Shown here: piece after piece, positions 47,306 to 56,121 of the stretch
Layout: the number at the start of each line of letters is the position of its first letter
How positions within the stretch are numbered: the stretch's first letter is position 1
Assembly (NCBI RefSeq): GCF_036231965.1
Contig: NZ_CP109499.1
Coordinates: 8,804,001 to 8,868,000, forward strand
Direction: 5' to 3'
DNA: 64,000 nt
From: Streptomyces sp. NBC_01428
GTDB taxonomy: Bacteria; Actinomycetota; Actinomycetes; Streptomycetales; Streptomycetaceae
Translations under genes and position numbers: made by a program
Notes under the pieces: generated by a model
The model's database searches: none
Told to the model about the DNA's origin: nothing
Seen by the model: only the letters and a program-made list of their open reading frames with translations

Positions 47306-49132
47306 ATGCGGTCACCCTCGTACTCCGCCACGCCCCGACGCGTCCTCAGAACCGTGGCCGCCCTCGCCCTCTGCGCAGGCACCATCGGCGCCGCCACCAC
47401 CGCCGAGGCGATGCCCACCACGGCCGAGGCGGCACCCACCACGACCAGCACCGACCCGCTCGCGGCCAAGCCCTACATGGGCTGGTCGAGCTGGAGCATG
47501 CAGTCCTCCAAATATCCCGGCCTCAACCCCGACGGCGACTACAGCTGGCTCACCGAGGCCAACGTCCTCAAACAGACGGACGCCCTCGCCACCAAGCTGA
47601 AGAAGTACGGATACGACCACGTCAACATCGACGCCGGCTGGTGGCGGGACAAGGCCTGGAAGCCGGAGTTCGACCAGTACGCCCGGCAGAAGGCCGACCC
47701 CGCCCGCTTCCCGCGGGGCATGAAAGCCGTCGCCGACCACATCCACGCCAAGGGCCTGAAGGCGGGCATCTACCTGCCGGTCGGTCTGGAGAAGGAGGCG
47801 TACGACGACGGCAAGGCGCCCATCTGGAACGCCCCCGGCTGCACCACCGCCGACATCGTCTACGGCGACCTGCGCACCACCAACGGCTGGGACAGCGCGT
47901 ACAAACTCGACTTCACCGATCCGTGCGCGCAGAAGTACATCGACTCCCAGGCACAGATGTTCGCCGACTGGGGCTTCGACTTCCTCAAACTCGACGGCGT
48001 CGGCCCCGGTTCCTTCAAGAGCGGCGACAACTACGACAACGTTGCCGACGTCGCCGCCTGGCACCAGGCCATCGCAGCCGCCGGCCGCCCCGTCCACCTG
48101 GAAATATCCTGGTCGCTGGACATCGGCCACGCCGCCGACTGGAAGAAGTACTCCAACGGCTGGCGCGTGGACACCGACGTCGAGTGTTACTGCAACACCC
48201 TGGTGAGCTGGGAGAACTCCGTCGACGACCGCTTCGACGACACCCCGGCCTGGACCCGGCACGCAGGCCCCGGCGGCTGGAACGACCTCGACTCCCTCGA
48301 CGTCGGCAACGGCGACATGGACGGTCTGACCAAGGCCGAGCGGCAGACCTACGCCACCCTGTGGTCCATCGCCAAGTCCCCGCTCTACACGGGCGACGAT
48401 CTGACGAAGCTCGACCCCTACGGCGTCTCCCTGCTCACCAATCCCGAGGTCCTCGCCGTCGACCAGGGCCCCAACCCGCCCGCCGCGCCCGTCACCCCCT
48501 CCGACCCCCAGCAGGTGTGGGCCGCCAGGAACCACGACGGCACCTACACCGTCGCCCTGTTCAACCTCGCCAACCGCCCCGCCTCCGTGAGCGCCGACTT
48601 CTCCACCCTCGGCTTCACCGGCAAGGCGAAGGTCCGCGACCTGTGGAACCACGAGAACCTCGGCACGCGCACCGACCGCGTCACCGAGGCGCTGCCCGCC
48701 CACGGCTCCCGGCTCTTCACCGTCACCCCGAACGGCCGCTCCCTCGCCTGGACAGCGATCGAGGCCGAGGCGAGCGGAAACACCCTCGCCGGCAACGCCT
48801 CCGTCGCCGACTGCGGCGCGTGCTCCGGCGCCAAGAAGGTCGGAAACCTGTACCAGGGCGGCAAGTTGACCATCGCCGACGTGATCGTCGCGAAGGCGGG
48901 CCAGTACCAGCTCAAGGTCTCCTACGTCAGCGGTGACGCCCGCTCCGCCCTCGTCTCCGCGAACAGCGGCGGCGCCACCGGCCATAAGTTCCCCTCCACC
49001 GGCGACTGGGCCACCGTGAACAGCGTCTACGTGCCCGTGACCCTCAAGGCCGGGCCCAACACCGTCACCTTCGACAGCGGCACGGGCTACGCCCCCGACA
49101 TCGACCGGATCGACGTACCGAAGTCCTCCTGA
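47306..49132 (+). CDS. Secreted GH27 alpha-galactosidase with CBM35-like domain
   Basis: A 608-residue exported enzyme. RBS CAGGAGGC precedes ATG 47306; signal peptide to about 42. The GH27 barrel has PYMGWSSWSMQSS, HVNIDAGWW, the nucleophile Asp230 in FLKLDGV and the acid/base candidate Asp291 in WRVDTDVE, then PGGWNDLDSLDVGNG. An antiparallel beta domain follows, and residues about 485-608 form a CBM6/35-like module (EAEASGNTL ... YQLKVSYVSGDA). It would remove terminal alpha-galactose (or act as beta-arabinopyranosidase, a related GH27 activity) from polysaccharides. Second gene of a ROK-GH27-GH95-SGNH unit. Confidence 0.92.
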   Translation: MRSPSYSATPRRVLRTVAALALCAGTIGAATTAEAMPTTAEAAPTTTSTDPLAAKPYMGWSSWSMQSSKYPGLNPDGDYSWLTEANVLKQTDALATKLKKYGYDHVNIDAGWWRDKAWKPEFDQYARQKADPARFPRGMKAVADHIHAKGLKAGIYLPVGLEKEAYDDGKAPIWNAPGCTTADIVYGDLRTTNGWDSAYKLDFTDPCAQKYIDSQAQMFADWGFDFLKLDGVGPGSFKSGDNYDNVADVAAWHQAIAAAGRPVHLEISWSLDIGHAADWKKYSNGWRVDTDVECYCNTLVSWENSVDDRFDDTPAWTRHAGPGGWNDLDSLDVGNGDMDGLTKAERQTYATLWSIAKSPLYTGDDLTKLDPYGVSLLTNPEVLAVDQGPNPPAAPVTPSDPQQVWAARNHDGTYTVALFNLANRPASVSADFSTLGFTGKAKVRDLWNHENLGTRTDRVTEALPAHGSRLFTVTPNGRSLAWTAIEAEASGNTLAGNASVADCGACSGAKKVGNLYQGGKLTIADVIVAKAGQYQLKVSYVSGDARSALVSANSGGATGHKFPSTGDWATVNSVYVPVTLKAGPNTVTFDSGTGYAPDIDRIDVPKSS

Positions 49133-49140
49133 CACCACCC

Positions 49141-49172
49141 GGTGGCCCGGCCCCCCGAAAGGCCGGGCCACC
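49141..49172 (+). terminator. Intercistronic hairpin between GH27 and GH95
   Basis: GGTGGCCCGGCC pairs perfectly with GGCCGGGCCACC around an 8-base loop. It lies in the 61-bp gap inside an apparent operon, so it may attenuate transcription or stabilise the upstream message. Confidence 0.6.
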
Positions 49173-49193
49173 TGTCCGACTTCTGGAGCCGCC

Positions 49194-51572
49194 ATGAACG
49201 CACGTCCGGACCACCCCAGCAGGAGAACGGCGTTGTCGCTGGCCGCGACCGCCGGACTCACCGCGGCACTCGGCGGACTGCCCGCCTTCACCGCCTCCGC
49301 CGCGCCCGTCCGCCCCAACGCCGACACCCCCCAGGCCGCCGCCACCGCAGCCGACCAGCTGTGGTGGCAGGCCCCCGGCGACGAACACTCCCTGATCGAG
49401 CAGGGCCTGCCCATCGGCAACGGTCGCCTCGGCGCCCTCGCGAGCAACGACCCGGGCCGCGAACTGCTCCTCGTGACCGACGCGACCCTGTGGACCGGTG
49501 GCCTCAACGACACCCTCGACGCCGACGGCCAATTCCCCTACGGACGAGCCGACTTCGGCTCCCTGACCCTGCTCGCCCGGCTCACCGTGGACATCCCCGA
49601 CCACGACCTGTCGGCCGTCACCGGCTACCGCCGCACCCTCGACCTGGACCGGGCGGTCGTCACCACCTCCTACGTGCATGCCGGCATCACCTACCGGCGT
49701 CAGCTCTTCGCCAGCCGCCCGGACGACGCGATCGTCCTGCACTTCACCCAGAGCGGCGCGGGCCGGTACACCGGGACCGTCACCCTCGCCGGCAGCCACG
49801 GCGAGAAACTCACCGGCGCCGAGTCGTTCGGCGCCTCGTTCGCCAACGGCCTGCGGTACGGCGCGGCGATCAAGGCGTACGGCACCGGCGGCCGAGTCCG
49901 GGTCAGCGGTCCGACCATCGAGTTCGCCGGCTGCACCGACCTCACCGTCGTCCTCAGCGGCGGCACGAACTACGCACCCGACGCCGCCCACCACTACCGC
50001 GATCCGGCACTGGACCCGGAGAAACTCGCCCGCACCAAGGTCACCTCCGCCGCACACCACTCGCCCGCCACCCTTCTGCGCACCCATGTCGCCGACTACC
50101 AGCCGCTGTACCGTCAACTACGGCTCTCCTTGGGCAAGTCGAGCAACGGGCAGCGCTCGCTCGACACCTGGTCGCGGCTGCGCTCCCGGTACGAGAGCGA
50201 CACCCCGGACCCCGAACTGGAGGCCGCCTACCTCCAGTACAGCCGCTACCTGATGATCTCCGGCTCGCGCGGCAGCCTCCCCATGGGCCTGCAGGGGGTG
50301 TGGCTCGACGGCAACGACCCGGACTGGATGGGCGACTACCACACCGACATCAACCTGCAGATGAACTACTGGATGGCCGACCGGGCCGGTCTGTCGCAGT
50401 GCTTCGACGCCTTCGCCGACTACTGCCTCGCCCAGTTGCCCTCCTGGACCGAACTGACGAACCGCCTCTTCGGCGACCCGCGCAACCGGTACCGCAACTC
50501 CACGGGGAAGACCGCGGGCTGGACGGTCGCGATCTCCACCAACCCCCACGGTGGCGGCGGCTGGTGGTGGCACCCGGCGGGAAACGCCTGGCTCGCCAAC
50601 AGCCTGTTCGAGCACTACGAGTACACCCGGTCGCGGGAGTACCTGGCCAAGATCCACCCCCTGCTCAAAGGCGCCTGCGAGTTCTGGGAGGCCCGGCTGA
50701 TCACCACGACCGAGCCCGGCACCGGCCGCGAGGTCCTGATCGCCGACAGCGACTGGTCGCCCGAACACGGCCCCCTGGACGCCCGCGGCATCACCTACGC
50801 GCAGGAACTGGTGTGCGCCCTGTTCGGCAACTACGCCGAGGCCGCACGGGTGTTGGGACGCGACTCCACCCACGCACGCACGATCCGCGGACTACGGGAC
50901 CGCCTCCACCTGCCCCAGGTCAGCCCCACGACCGGCTGGCTGGAGGAGTGGATGTCGCCCGAGAACCTCGGCGAGACCACCCACCGCCACCTGTCCCCAC
51001 TCGTCGGCCTCTTCCCCGGCGACCGGATCCGCCCCGACGGCTCCACCCCCGAGGACATCGTGGCCGGCGCGACCGCCCTCCTCACCGCGCGAGGCATGGA
51101 CAGCTTCGGCTGGGCCAACGCCTGGCGCGCACTGTGCTGGGCCCGGCTGAAGAACGCCGACAAGGCCTACCGCCTCATCGCCACCAACCTGCGCCCCTCC
51201 GTCGGCGGCGTCAACGGCACCGCGTTCAACCTGTTCGACATCTACGAAGCCGGGCAAGGACGCGGGATCTTCCAGATCGACGCGAACTTCGGCACCCCGG
51301 CGGCCATGATCGAGATGCTGGTGTACTCCCGCCCCGGACACCTGGAACTCCTTCCGGCCCTCCCCTCCGCATGGGCCGACTCGGGATCCGTCGAGGGCGT
51401 CCCGGTGCGAGGCGGCTTCCTCGTGGATCTTGCCTGGCGGAACGGCCGTCCCACACGTCTGCGCGTGACCAGCACAGGTGGCCGTACCACCGCGGTGGTC
51501 TTCGACGGGAGGTCCCGGACGGTGACGCTCGAACAGGACGAGACCGTCACGATCCGGGACTTCACCCGATGA
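49194..51572 (+). CDS. Secreted GH95 family glycosidase
   Basis: A 792-residue exported enzyme. The N-terminus HPSRRTALSLAATAGLTAAL is Tat-like (SRRxxL). The GH95 signature is clear near residues 365-395: MGLQGVWLDG, PDWMGDYHTDINLQMNYWM. HGGGGWWWHPAGNAWLA, DSDWSPEHGPLDARGITYAQ and FQIDANFG are also family motifs. Known GH95 members are alpha-1,2-L-fucosidases or alpha-L-galactosidases. Followed by an SGNH esterase gene with a 4-bp overlap. With GH27 and GH92 it suggests attack on branched plant or fungal glycans. Confidence 0.93.
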   Translation: MNARPDHPSRRTALSLAATAGLTAALGGLPAFTASAAPVRPNADTPQAAATAADQLWWQAPGDEHSLIEQGLPIGNGRLGALASNDPGRELLLVTDATLWTGGLNDTLDADGQFPYGRADFGSLTLLARLTVDIPDHDLSAVTGYRRTLDLDRAVVTTSYVHAGITYRRQLFASRPDDAIVLHFTQSGAGRYTGTVTLAGSHGEKLTGAESFGASFANGLRYGAAIKAYGTGGRVRVSGPTIEFAGCTDLTVVLSGGTNYAPDAAHHYRDPALDPEKLARTKVTSAAHHSPATLLRTHVADYQPLYRQLRLSLGKSSNGQRSLDTWSRLRSRYESDTPDPELEAAYLQYSRYLMISGSRGSLPMGLQGVWLDGNDPDWMGDYHTDINLQMNYWMADRAGLSQCFDAFADYCLAQLPSWTELTNRLFGDPRNRYRNSTGKTAGWTVAISTNPHGGGGWWWHPAGNAWLANSLFEHYEYTRSREYLAKIHPLLKGACEFWEARLITTTEPGTGREVLIADSDWSPEHGPLDARGITYAQELVCALFGNYAEAARVLGRDSTHARTIRGLRDRLHLPQVSPTTGWLEEWMSPENLGETTHRHLSPLVGLFPGDRIRPDGSTPEDIVAGATALLTARGMDSFGWANAWRALCWARLKNADKAYRLIATNLRPSVGGVNGTAFNLFDIYEAGQGRGIFQIDANFGTPAAMIEMLVYSRPGHLELLPALPSAWADSGSVEGVPVRGGFLVDLAWRNGRPTRLRVTSTGGRTTAVVFDGRSRTVTLEQDETVTIRDFTR

Positions 51573-52783
51573 GGGCGGCACGGCGCGGGAGGCTGGTCGC
51601 CCTGGCCGCCGTCATGGGAGCGGCGACGGTGGTGCAGCCCTTGTCCACGACGGCCCGGGCGGCGAACGGCACACACGACGTCGTCACCTGGGCAGCGGCG
51701 GCCGACCGGGTCGGCGACGGCGTGGCCGACCGCGGCTACCGGCTGGTCGTCCACACCAGCGTCGGCGGCGACAACCTCAGGGTGCGGGTCTCCAACGCGC
51801 TGGGAGACCGCCCCGTCACCTTCGACAGCGTCTACGCCGGATTACAGTCCTCCGGCGCCGGACTGGTCCACGCCGGCAACCGACGGCTCACGTTCGGCGG
51901 GGCGCGGTCGGTCACCGTCCCGGCCGGAGCGACGGCGTACAGCGACCCGCTCCCCGGCAGGATCGCAGCCGAGAGCAACCTCGTCATCAGCCTGCACAGT
52001 CCCGACGCGACCGGCCCCGCCACCGGTCACGGCATGGCCATGCAGACGTCGTACATCTCGGAAGGCGACCACACCGCCGAGGAGAGCGCCACGAACTGGG
52101 CCGGAACCACCGGCTCGTGGTTCTACCTCGACGCCGTGACCGTGCGCGCGCCCTCCGCCACCGGAGCCGTGGTCGCCCTCGGGGACTCCATCACCGACGG
52201 ATGGCAGTCCAGCACGGACCTCAACCGCCGCTGGCCGGACTATCTCGCCCGACGCCTGCGGACCTCCACCGTCACCACCGTGCGCGGAGTGGCGAACGAA
52301 GGGATATCAGGGAACAAGTTGCTGGCCGACGGCGCCGGCCGCAGCGCCCTGAACCGACTGGACCAGGACGTGCTGTCCCACCCCGGCGTGCGCACCGTGT
52401 TCCTCTTCGAGGGCGTCAACGACATCAAGGCGCACACCGGCGTGACCGCACAGGACATGATCACCGGATACCGGCGGATCATCGAACGCGCCCACGCGGC
52501 AGGCACATGTGTCGTCGGAGCGACCATCGGGCCGTTCAAGGGCTGGTCCGAGTGGGACCCCGCGGCCGAGACCGTCCGGCAGGAGGTGAACGCCTTCGTC
52601 CGTGACAGCGGCGCCTTCGACGCGGTGACCGACTTCGACAAGGCCCTCCGCAGTCCGTACGACCCCGAGCGCATCCTGCCGTTCTTCGACAACGGCGACC
52701 ATCTGCACCCGAACGACAAGGGGATGCAGGCGATGGCCGACGCGGTGAACCCGAAGGACCTGGAGTGCGACTCCGGTCCGTGA
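51569..52783 (+). CDS. Secreted SGNH/GDSL-family esterase
   Basis: A 404-residue exported hydrolase coupled to GH95 by an ATGA overlap (51569-51572). Signal peptide to about 31. The N-terminal about 190 residues are a beta-rich domain found in this subfamily. The SGNH blocks are VVALGDSITDGW (nucleophile Ser207), FEGVNDI (block III Asn) and DHLHPNDKG near the C-terminus (Asp/His). Probably removes acetyl groups from the polysaccharide attacked by the neighbouring glycosidases. Codon 92 (51842-51844) is TTA, so its synthesis should depend on bldA. Confidence 0.9.
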   Translation: MRAARRGRLVALAAVMGAATVVQPLSTTARAANGTHDVVTWAAAADRVGDGVADRGYRLVVHTSVGGDNLRVRVSNALGDRPVTFDSVYAGLQSSGAGLVHAGNRRLTFGGARSVTVPAGATAYSDPLPGRIAAESNLVISLHSPDATGPATGHGMAMQTSYISEGDHTAEESATNWAGTTGSWFYLDAVTVRAPSATGAVVALGDSITDGWQSSTDLNRRWPDYLARRLRTSTVTTVRGVANEGISGNKLLADGAGRSALNRLDQDVLSHPGVRTVFLFEGVNDIKAHTGVTAQDMITGYRRIIERAHAAGTCVVGATIGPFKGWSEWDPAAETVRQEVNAFVRDSGAFDAVTDFDKALRSPYDPERILPFFDNGDHLHPNDKGMQAMADAVNPKDLECDSGP

Positions 52784-52860
52784 CCCGAACGGACCGTCCC
52801 GGTGGGCCCTGGACGGATCAGGGGGCTGATTTTCCGCGGGGACGGTCCGCCGGCGAGGGC

Positions 52861-54048
52861 TCACCAACTGATGGTGGCCGCGACCGGCAGATGGTCGCTG
52901 CGGCCGGCGGGTAGCACCCACGAACTCTCCGGCGTCACCCCGCGGACCATGATCTGGTCGATCCGCACCATCGGGAACGTCGCCGGCCAAGTGAAGCCGA
53001 AGCCGTCCCCGGCCACGTCCTGGGCCGAGCGCATCCGTGAGGTGATGCCGTCGAACGCGCGATCGTCCATGGTGCCGTTCAGGTCGCCGAGCAGGACCAC
53101 CCGCTCGTTCCGTTCGGCGGAGAGAACCTTGCCGAGTGCCCGTGCGTTCCTGTCCCGTGTGTCCGTCCAAAAGCCCACTCGGGGATTCACCCGCGCGGAC
53201 CCCAGATGGGCCACATACACCGCCAGTGGGCCCCGGTCCGTGGCCACCATGGTGCGCAGCGCCCGGGCATAGGCCGCCCTGGCATCGGCCGGCTTGGTCG
53301 CCGCCAGGGGCCCGTAGTCCGTCAGGATGTCGACCTGCCGGGTGTCCGACAGGGGCAGCTTGCTCCACAGTCCGACCGTGCCCCGCACCGCGTGGTAGCT
53401 GTAGGCCTTCGCCAGCTCCTCCTCGTACGCGCCCCGGGCCTTCTCCGTCAGCTCGACCAGAGCCAGCACGTCCGCCCCGGAGGCGGCCAGGTCGCGCGCG
53501 GTGCCGGGCGGGTCGGGATTTCCGGCGCCGACGTTGTGCTCGACGACCGTGAGGTCGCCTCCCCGGTGGGACTTGTCGCCGAGCAGCCCGCCGAAGAGGT
53601 TCAGCCACACCAGGACCGGCAACAGCAGTGCGACGACCGCCGAGGCGGAGCGGCGCCACAGCGCCCCGGCCAGCAGCACGGGAACGAACACCCCGAACCA
53701 CGGCAGGAAGGTCTCCACCAGGCTGCCCAGGTTCCCGATCCGGTTCGGGATCCTCGCGTGCAGCAGCAGGAGGAGGCCCAGCAGCAGTGCCAGTACGGTG
53801 GTCACCAGGCCGCGCTTCCAAGGCTCCGGCCGGGAAACGGCGCACGCCGCCCGGCGGATCCGCGCGCGCCACGCTCCGGCGCCGCTGTCCCGGCAGGCGT
53901 CCGCGGGACCGTCGCCACCGCCCGGCGTCCGGCGCTCGCTGCCGCCCCGCCCGGCCCCCTCCGTGACCACCTGCGCCACCGTCTGTCCTCGCTCGCTGCC
54001 GGTCACTGCCGCATCCTCGGGTCTCGTGGTCTCGTGTCGGGTGTGCAT
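52861..54048 (-). CDS. Membrane-anchored endonuclease/exonuclease/phosphatase protein
   Basis: A 395-residue protein. A polar 75-residue cytoplasmic tail precedes three membrane helices (about 80-165). The extracytoplasmic EEP domain has VVEHNVGAGN (metal-site Asn), ADVLALVELTE (Glu), VAHLGSAR, LLGDLNGTMDD (the GDxN motif) and SDHLPVAATISW (catalytic Asp-His). Enzymes with this layout hydrolyse phosphodiesters or DNA outside the cell. It converges with the SGNH gene. The first ATG is accepted, though a shorter start is possible. Confidence 0.88.
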   Translation of the reverse strand: MHTRHETTRPEDAAVTGSERGQTVAQVVTEGAGRGGSERRTPGGGDGPADACRDSGAGAWRARIRRAACAVSRPEPWKRGLVTTVLALLLGLLLLLHARIPNRIGNLGSLVETFLPWFGVFVPVLLAGALWRRSASAVVALLLPVLVWLNLFGGLLGDKSHRGGDLTVVEHNVGAGNPDPPGTARDLAASGADVLALVELTEKARGAYEEELAKAYSYHAVRGTVGLWSKLPLSDTRQVDILTDYGPLAATKPADARAAYARALRTMVATDRGPLAVYVAHLGSARVNPRVGFWTDTRDRNARALGKVLSAERNERVVLLGDLNGTMDDRAFDGITSRMRSAQDVAGDGFGFTWPATFPMVRIDQIMVRGVTPESSWVLPAGRSDHLPVAATISW

Positions 54049-54180
54049 GGCTCCGCGGGCGGCCGTCGTGGATCGGGGCCCGGGTGGCGTGTGGCGTGTG
54101 GAGTCTCCGGAGCCGCGCCCAAGAAGGCCGTCATGCCGTGGGCGACGAACTTGTGCTGCTCGCTGGGACCGTCGTCACTG

Positions 54181-54229
54181 GCCGGATGCCGGATGCCGGA
54201 TGCCGGATGCCGGATGCCGGATGCCGGAT
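54181..54229. repeat. Seven tandem copies of the 7-bp unit GCCGGAT
   Basis: Perfect head-to-tail copies occupy 49 bp, ending 91 bp before the start of the response-regulator gene at 54321 and 132 bp from the divergent EEP gene at 54048. A unit of 7 bp is prone to slippage and would change promoter spacing. No copies occur elsewhere in the window. Confidence 0.9.
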
Positions 54230-54320
54230 GTTCGCTGCCAGTCAAGGCAGGGTGATGTTGCCGGAACGTACGTGCTTTTCAATACGCCGACGATATGTAC
54301 CGACTCGTAGCATCGAGAGT

Positions 54321-55019
54321 ATGCGTGTGCTGATCGTCGAGGACGAGCCCTATATGGCAGAAGCCATCCGCGACGGTCTCCGCCTGGAAGCGATCGCGGC
54401 CGACATCGCAGGTGACGGCGACAGCGCACTGGACCTGCTGACCGTCAACACCTACGACATCGCCGTCCTCGACCGCGACATCCCCGGCCCCTCCGGTGAC
54501 GACATCGCCCAGCACATCGTCGCCTCCGGGAGCGGCATGCCGATCCTCATGCTCACCGCGGCCGACCGTCTCGACGACAAGGCCAGCGGGTTCGGGCTCG
54601 GTGCCGACGACTACCTCACGAAACCGTTCGAACTCCAGGAACTGGTGCTCAGGCTCAGAGCCCTCGACCGACGACGCGGGCACAACAGGCCTCCCGTGCG
54701 AGAGATCGCGGGGCTGCGCCTGGACCCGTTCCGTCGCGAGGTCTACCGCAACGGCCGTTACGTCGCTCTGACGAGGAAGCAGTTCGCCGTGCTCGAAGTC
54801 CTCGCAACCGCCGAGGGCGGTGTCGTCAGCGCCGAAGAACTGCTGCAGCGCGCGTGGGACGAGAACGCGGACCCGTTCACCAACGCCGTGCGGATCACGG
54901 TCTCCGCGCTGCGCAAACGCCTGGGCGAACCCTGGATCATCGCCACGGTGGCAGGCGTCGGCTACCGCATCGACCCAACGACATCCCACACCGGGCGTGA
55001 AGGAGAGACCCGTGGATAG
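54321..55019 (+). CDS. OmpR-type response regulator
   Basis: A 232-residue regulator. Receiver: Glu7-Asp8 pair (IVEDE), phospho-acceptor Asp51 (AVLDRDIPG) and Lys in LTKPF. The winged-helix domain (about 130-222) has YVALTRKQFAVLEVL and the recognition helix in TNAVRITVSALRKRL. It resembles CutR-type regulators of streptomycetes. ATG 54321 is preferred over the longer upstream frame. The kinase gene starts inside its last codons. Confidence 0.93.
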   Translation: MRVLIVEDEPYMAEAIRDGLRLEAIAADIAGDGDSALDLLTVNTYDIAVLDRDIPGPSGDDIAQHIVASGSGMPILMLTAADRLDDKASGFGLGADDYLTKPFELQELVLRLRALDRRRGHNRPPVREIAGLRLDPFRREVYRNGRYVALTRKQFAVLEVLATAEGGVVSAEELLQRAWDENADPFTNAVRITVSALRKRLGEPWIIATVAGVGYRIDPTTSHTGREGETRG

Positions 55020-56121
55020 GCCGCCCGGGCTGAGCGTTCGCCTCAAACTCACCCTCAGCTACGCCGGGTTCCTCATGGTCGCCGGCGTCCTGCTGCTCGC
55101 CGCGGTCTGGGTGTTCCTCCTGCGTTACGTCCCCGAGCGCGCGCTCATCGTTCCCCGCGGCACCCCCACCCATGGCGTCTTTCCCATCCGGTCCAACCTT
55201 CTCCACGTCTTCGCTCCGAGGGCAGCCGCGGTACTGGCGTTCCTCCTGGTGCTCGGCCTGGTGGGAGGGTGGCTGCTCGCCGGACGCATGCTCGCCCCGC
55301 TGACCCGGATCACCAACGCCACCCGCACGGCTGCGAACGGAACGCTCTCGCACCGGCTCCGGCTACCGGGCCGCAAGGACGAGTTCCGCGAACTCGCCGA
55401 CGTCTTCGACGGCATGCTCGAACGGCTCGAAGCCCACGTCGGCGAACAGCGGAGATTCGCGGCCAACGCGTCGCACGAGCTGCGCACCCCGCTCGCCACC
55501 TCCAAAGCACTGCTCGAAGTGGCCCGCACCGATCCGGACTGCGACACCGGCGAACTCATCAACCGCCTGTACGCCGTCAACACCCGAGCGATCGATCTCA
55601 CCGAGGCACTGCTGCTGCTCAGCCGCGCCAACCAACGGTCCTTCACCCGAGAGGCCGTCGACCTGTCCCTCATGGCGGAAGAGGCTACGGAGACACTCCT
55701 CCCGCTGGCGGAGAAGCACGGTGTCACCATCGAGACGAGCGGGGAGGTCACGCCCACGACCGGCTCGCCGGCGCTCCTGCTCCAACTGACCATGAATCTC
55801 GTCCACAACGCGATCGTCCACAACCTGCCCGGACAGGGAACTGTGCGGGTCAGGACCAGCGTCCGCCCCCAGTCCGTCGTGCTCACAGTCGACAACACGG
55901 GTGAGCCGCTCACTCCGCACCTGGTCTCGACACTCACCGAACCGTTCCAGCGCGGCACCGAACGCACCCACCTCGACCACGCGGGCGTCGGCCTCGGCCT
56001 GGCCATCGTCGACACCATCACCCGCGCCCACGACGGAACGCTCACCCTCACCCCGCGCACCACCGGCGGGCTCCACATCACGGTCGAACTTCCCGCGGCG
56101 ACCCCGCAGTCGGCCAGATGA
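55012..56121 (+). CDS. Sensor histidine kinase
   Basis: A 369-residue HK. GTG 55012 has AAGGAGA 7 bases before it and overlaps the regulator by 8 bp. Two helices (about 18-38 and 72-92) enclose a short external loop of about 33 residues; HAMP follows. H-box ANASHELRTPLAT gives His155. The ATPase domain has LVHNAIVHNL (N box), VDNTGEPL (G1, with T replacing the usual D-G) and GVGLGLAIV (G2). The small sensor loop resembles CutS. Overlaps the kinase-like gene downstream by 4 bp. Confidence 0.93.
   Translation: MDRPPGLSVRLKLTLSYAGFLMVAGVLLLAAVWVFLLRYVPERALIVPRGTPTHGVFPIRSNLLHVFAPRAAAVLAFLLVLGLVGGWLLAGRMLAPLTRITNATRTAANGTLSHRLRLPGRKDEFRELADVFDGMLERLEAHVGEQRRFAANASHELRTPLATSKALLEVARTDPDCDTGELINRLYAVNTRAIDLTEALLLLSRANQRSFTREAVDLSLMAEEATETLLPLAEKHGVTIETSGEVTPTTGSPALLLQLTMNLVHNAIVHNLPGQGTVRVRTSVRPQSVVLTVDNTGEPLTPHLVSTLTEPFQRGTERTHLDHAGVGLGLAIVDTITRAHDGTLTLTPRTTGGLHITVELPAATPQSAR

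Noticed and set aside
54181..54229. CRISPR-like repeat
   Set aside because: Units are only 7 bp and contiguous, with no spacers; it is a simple tandem repeat.
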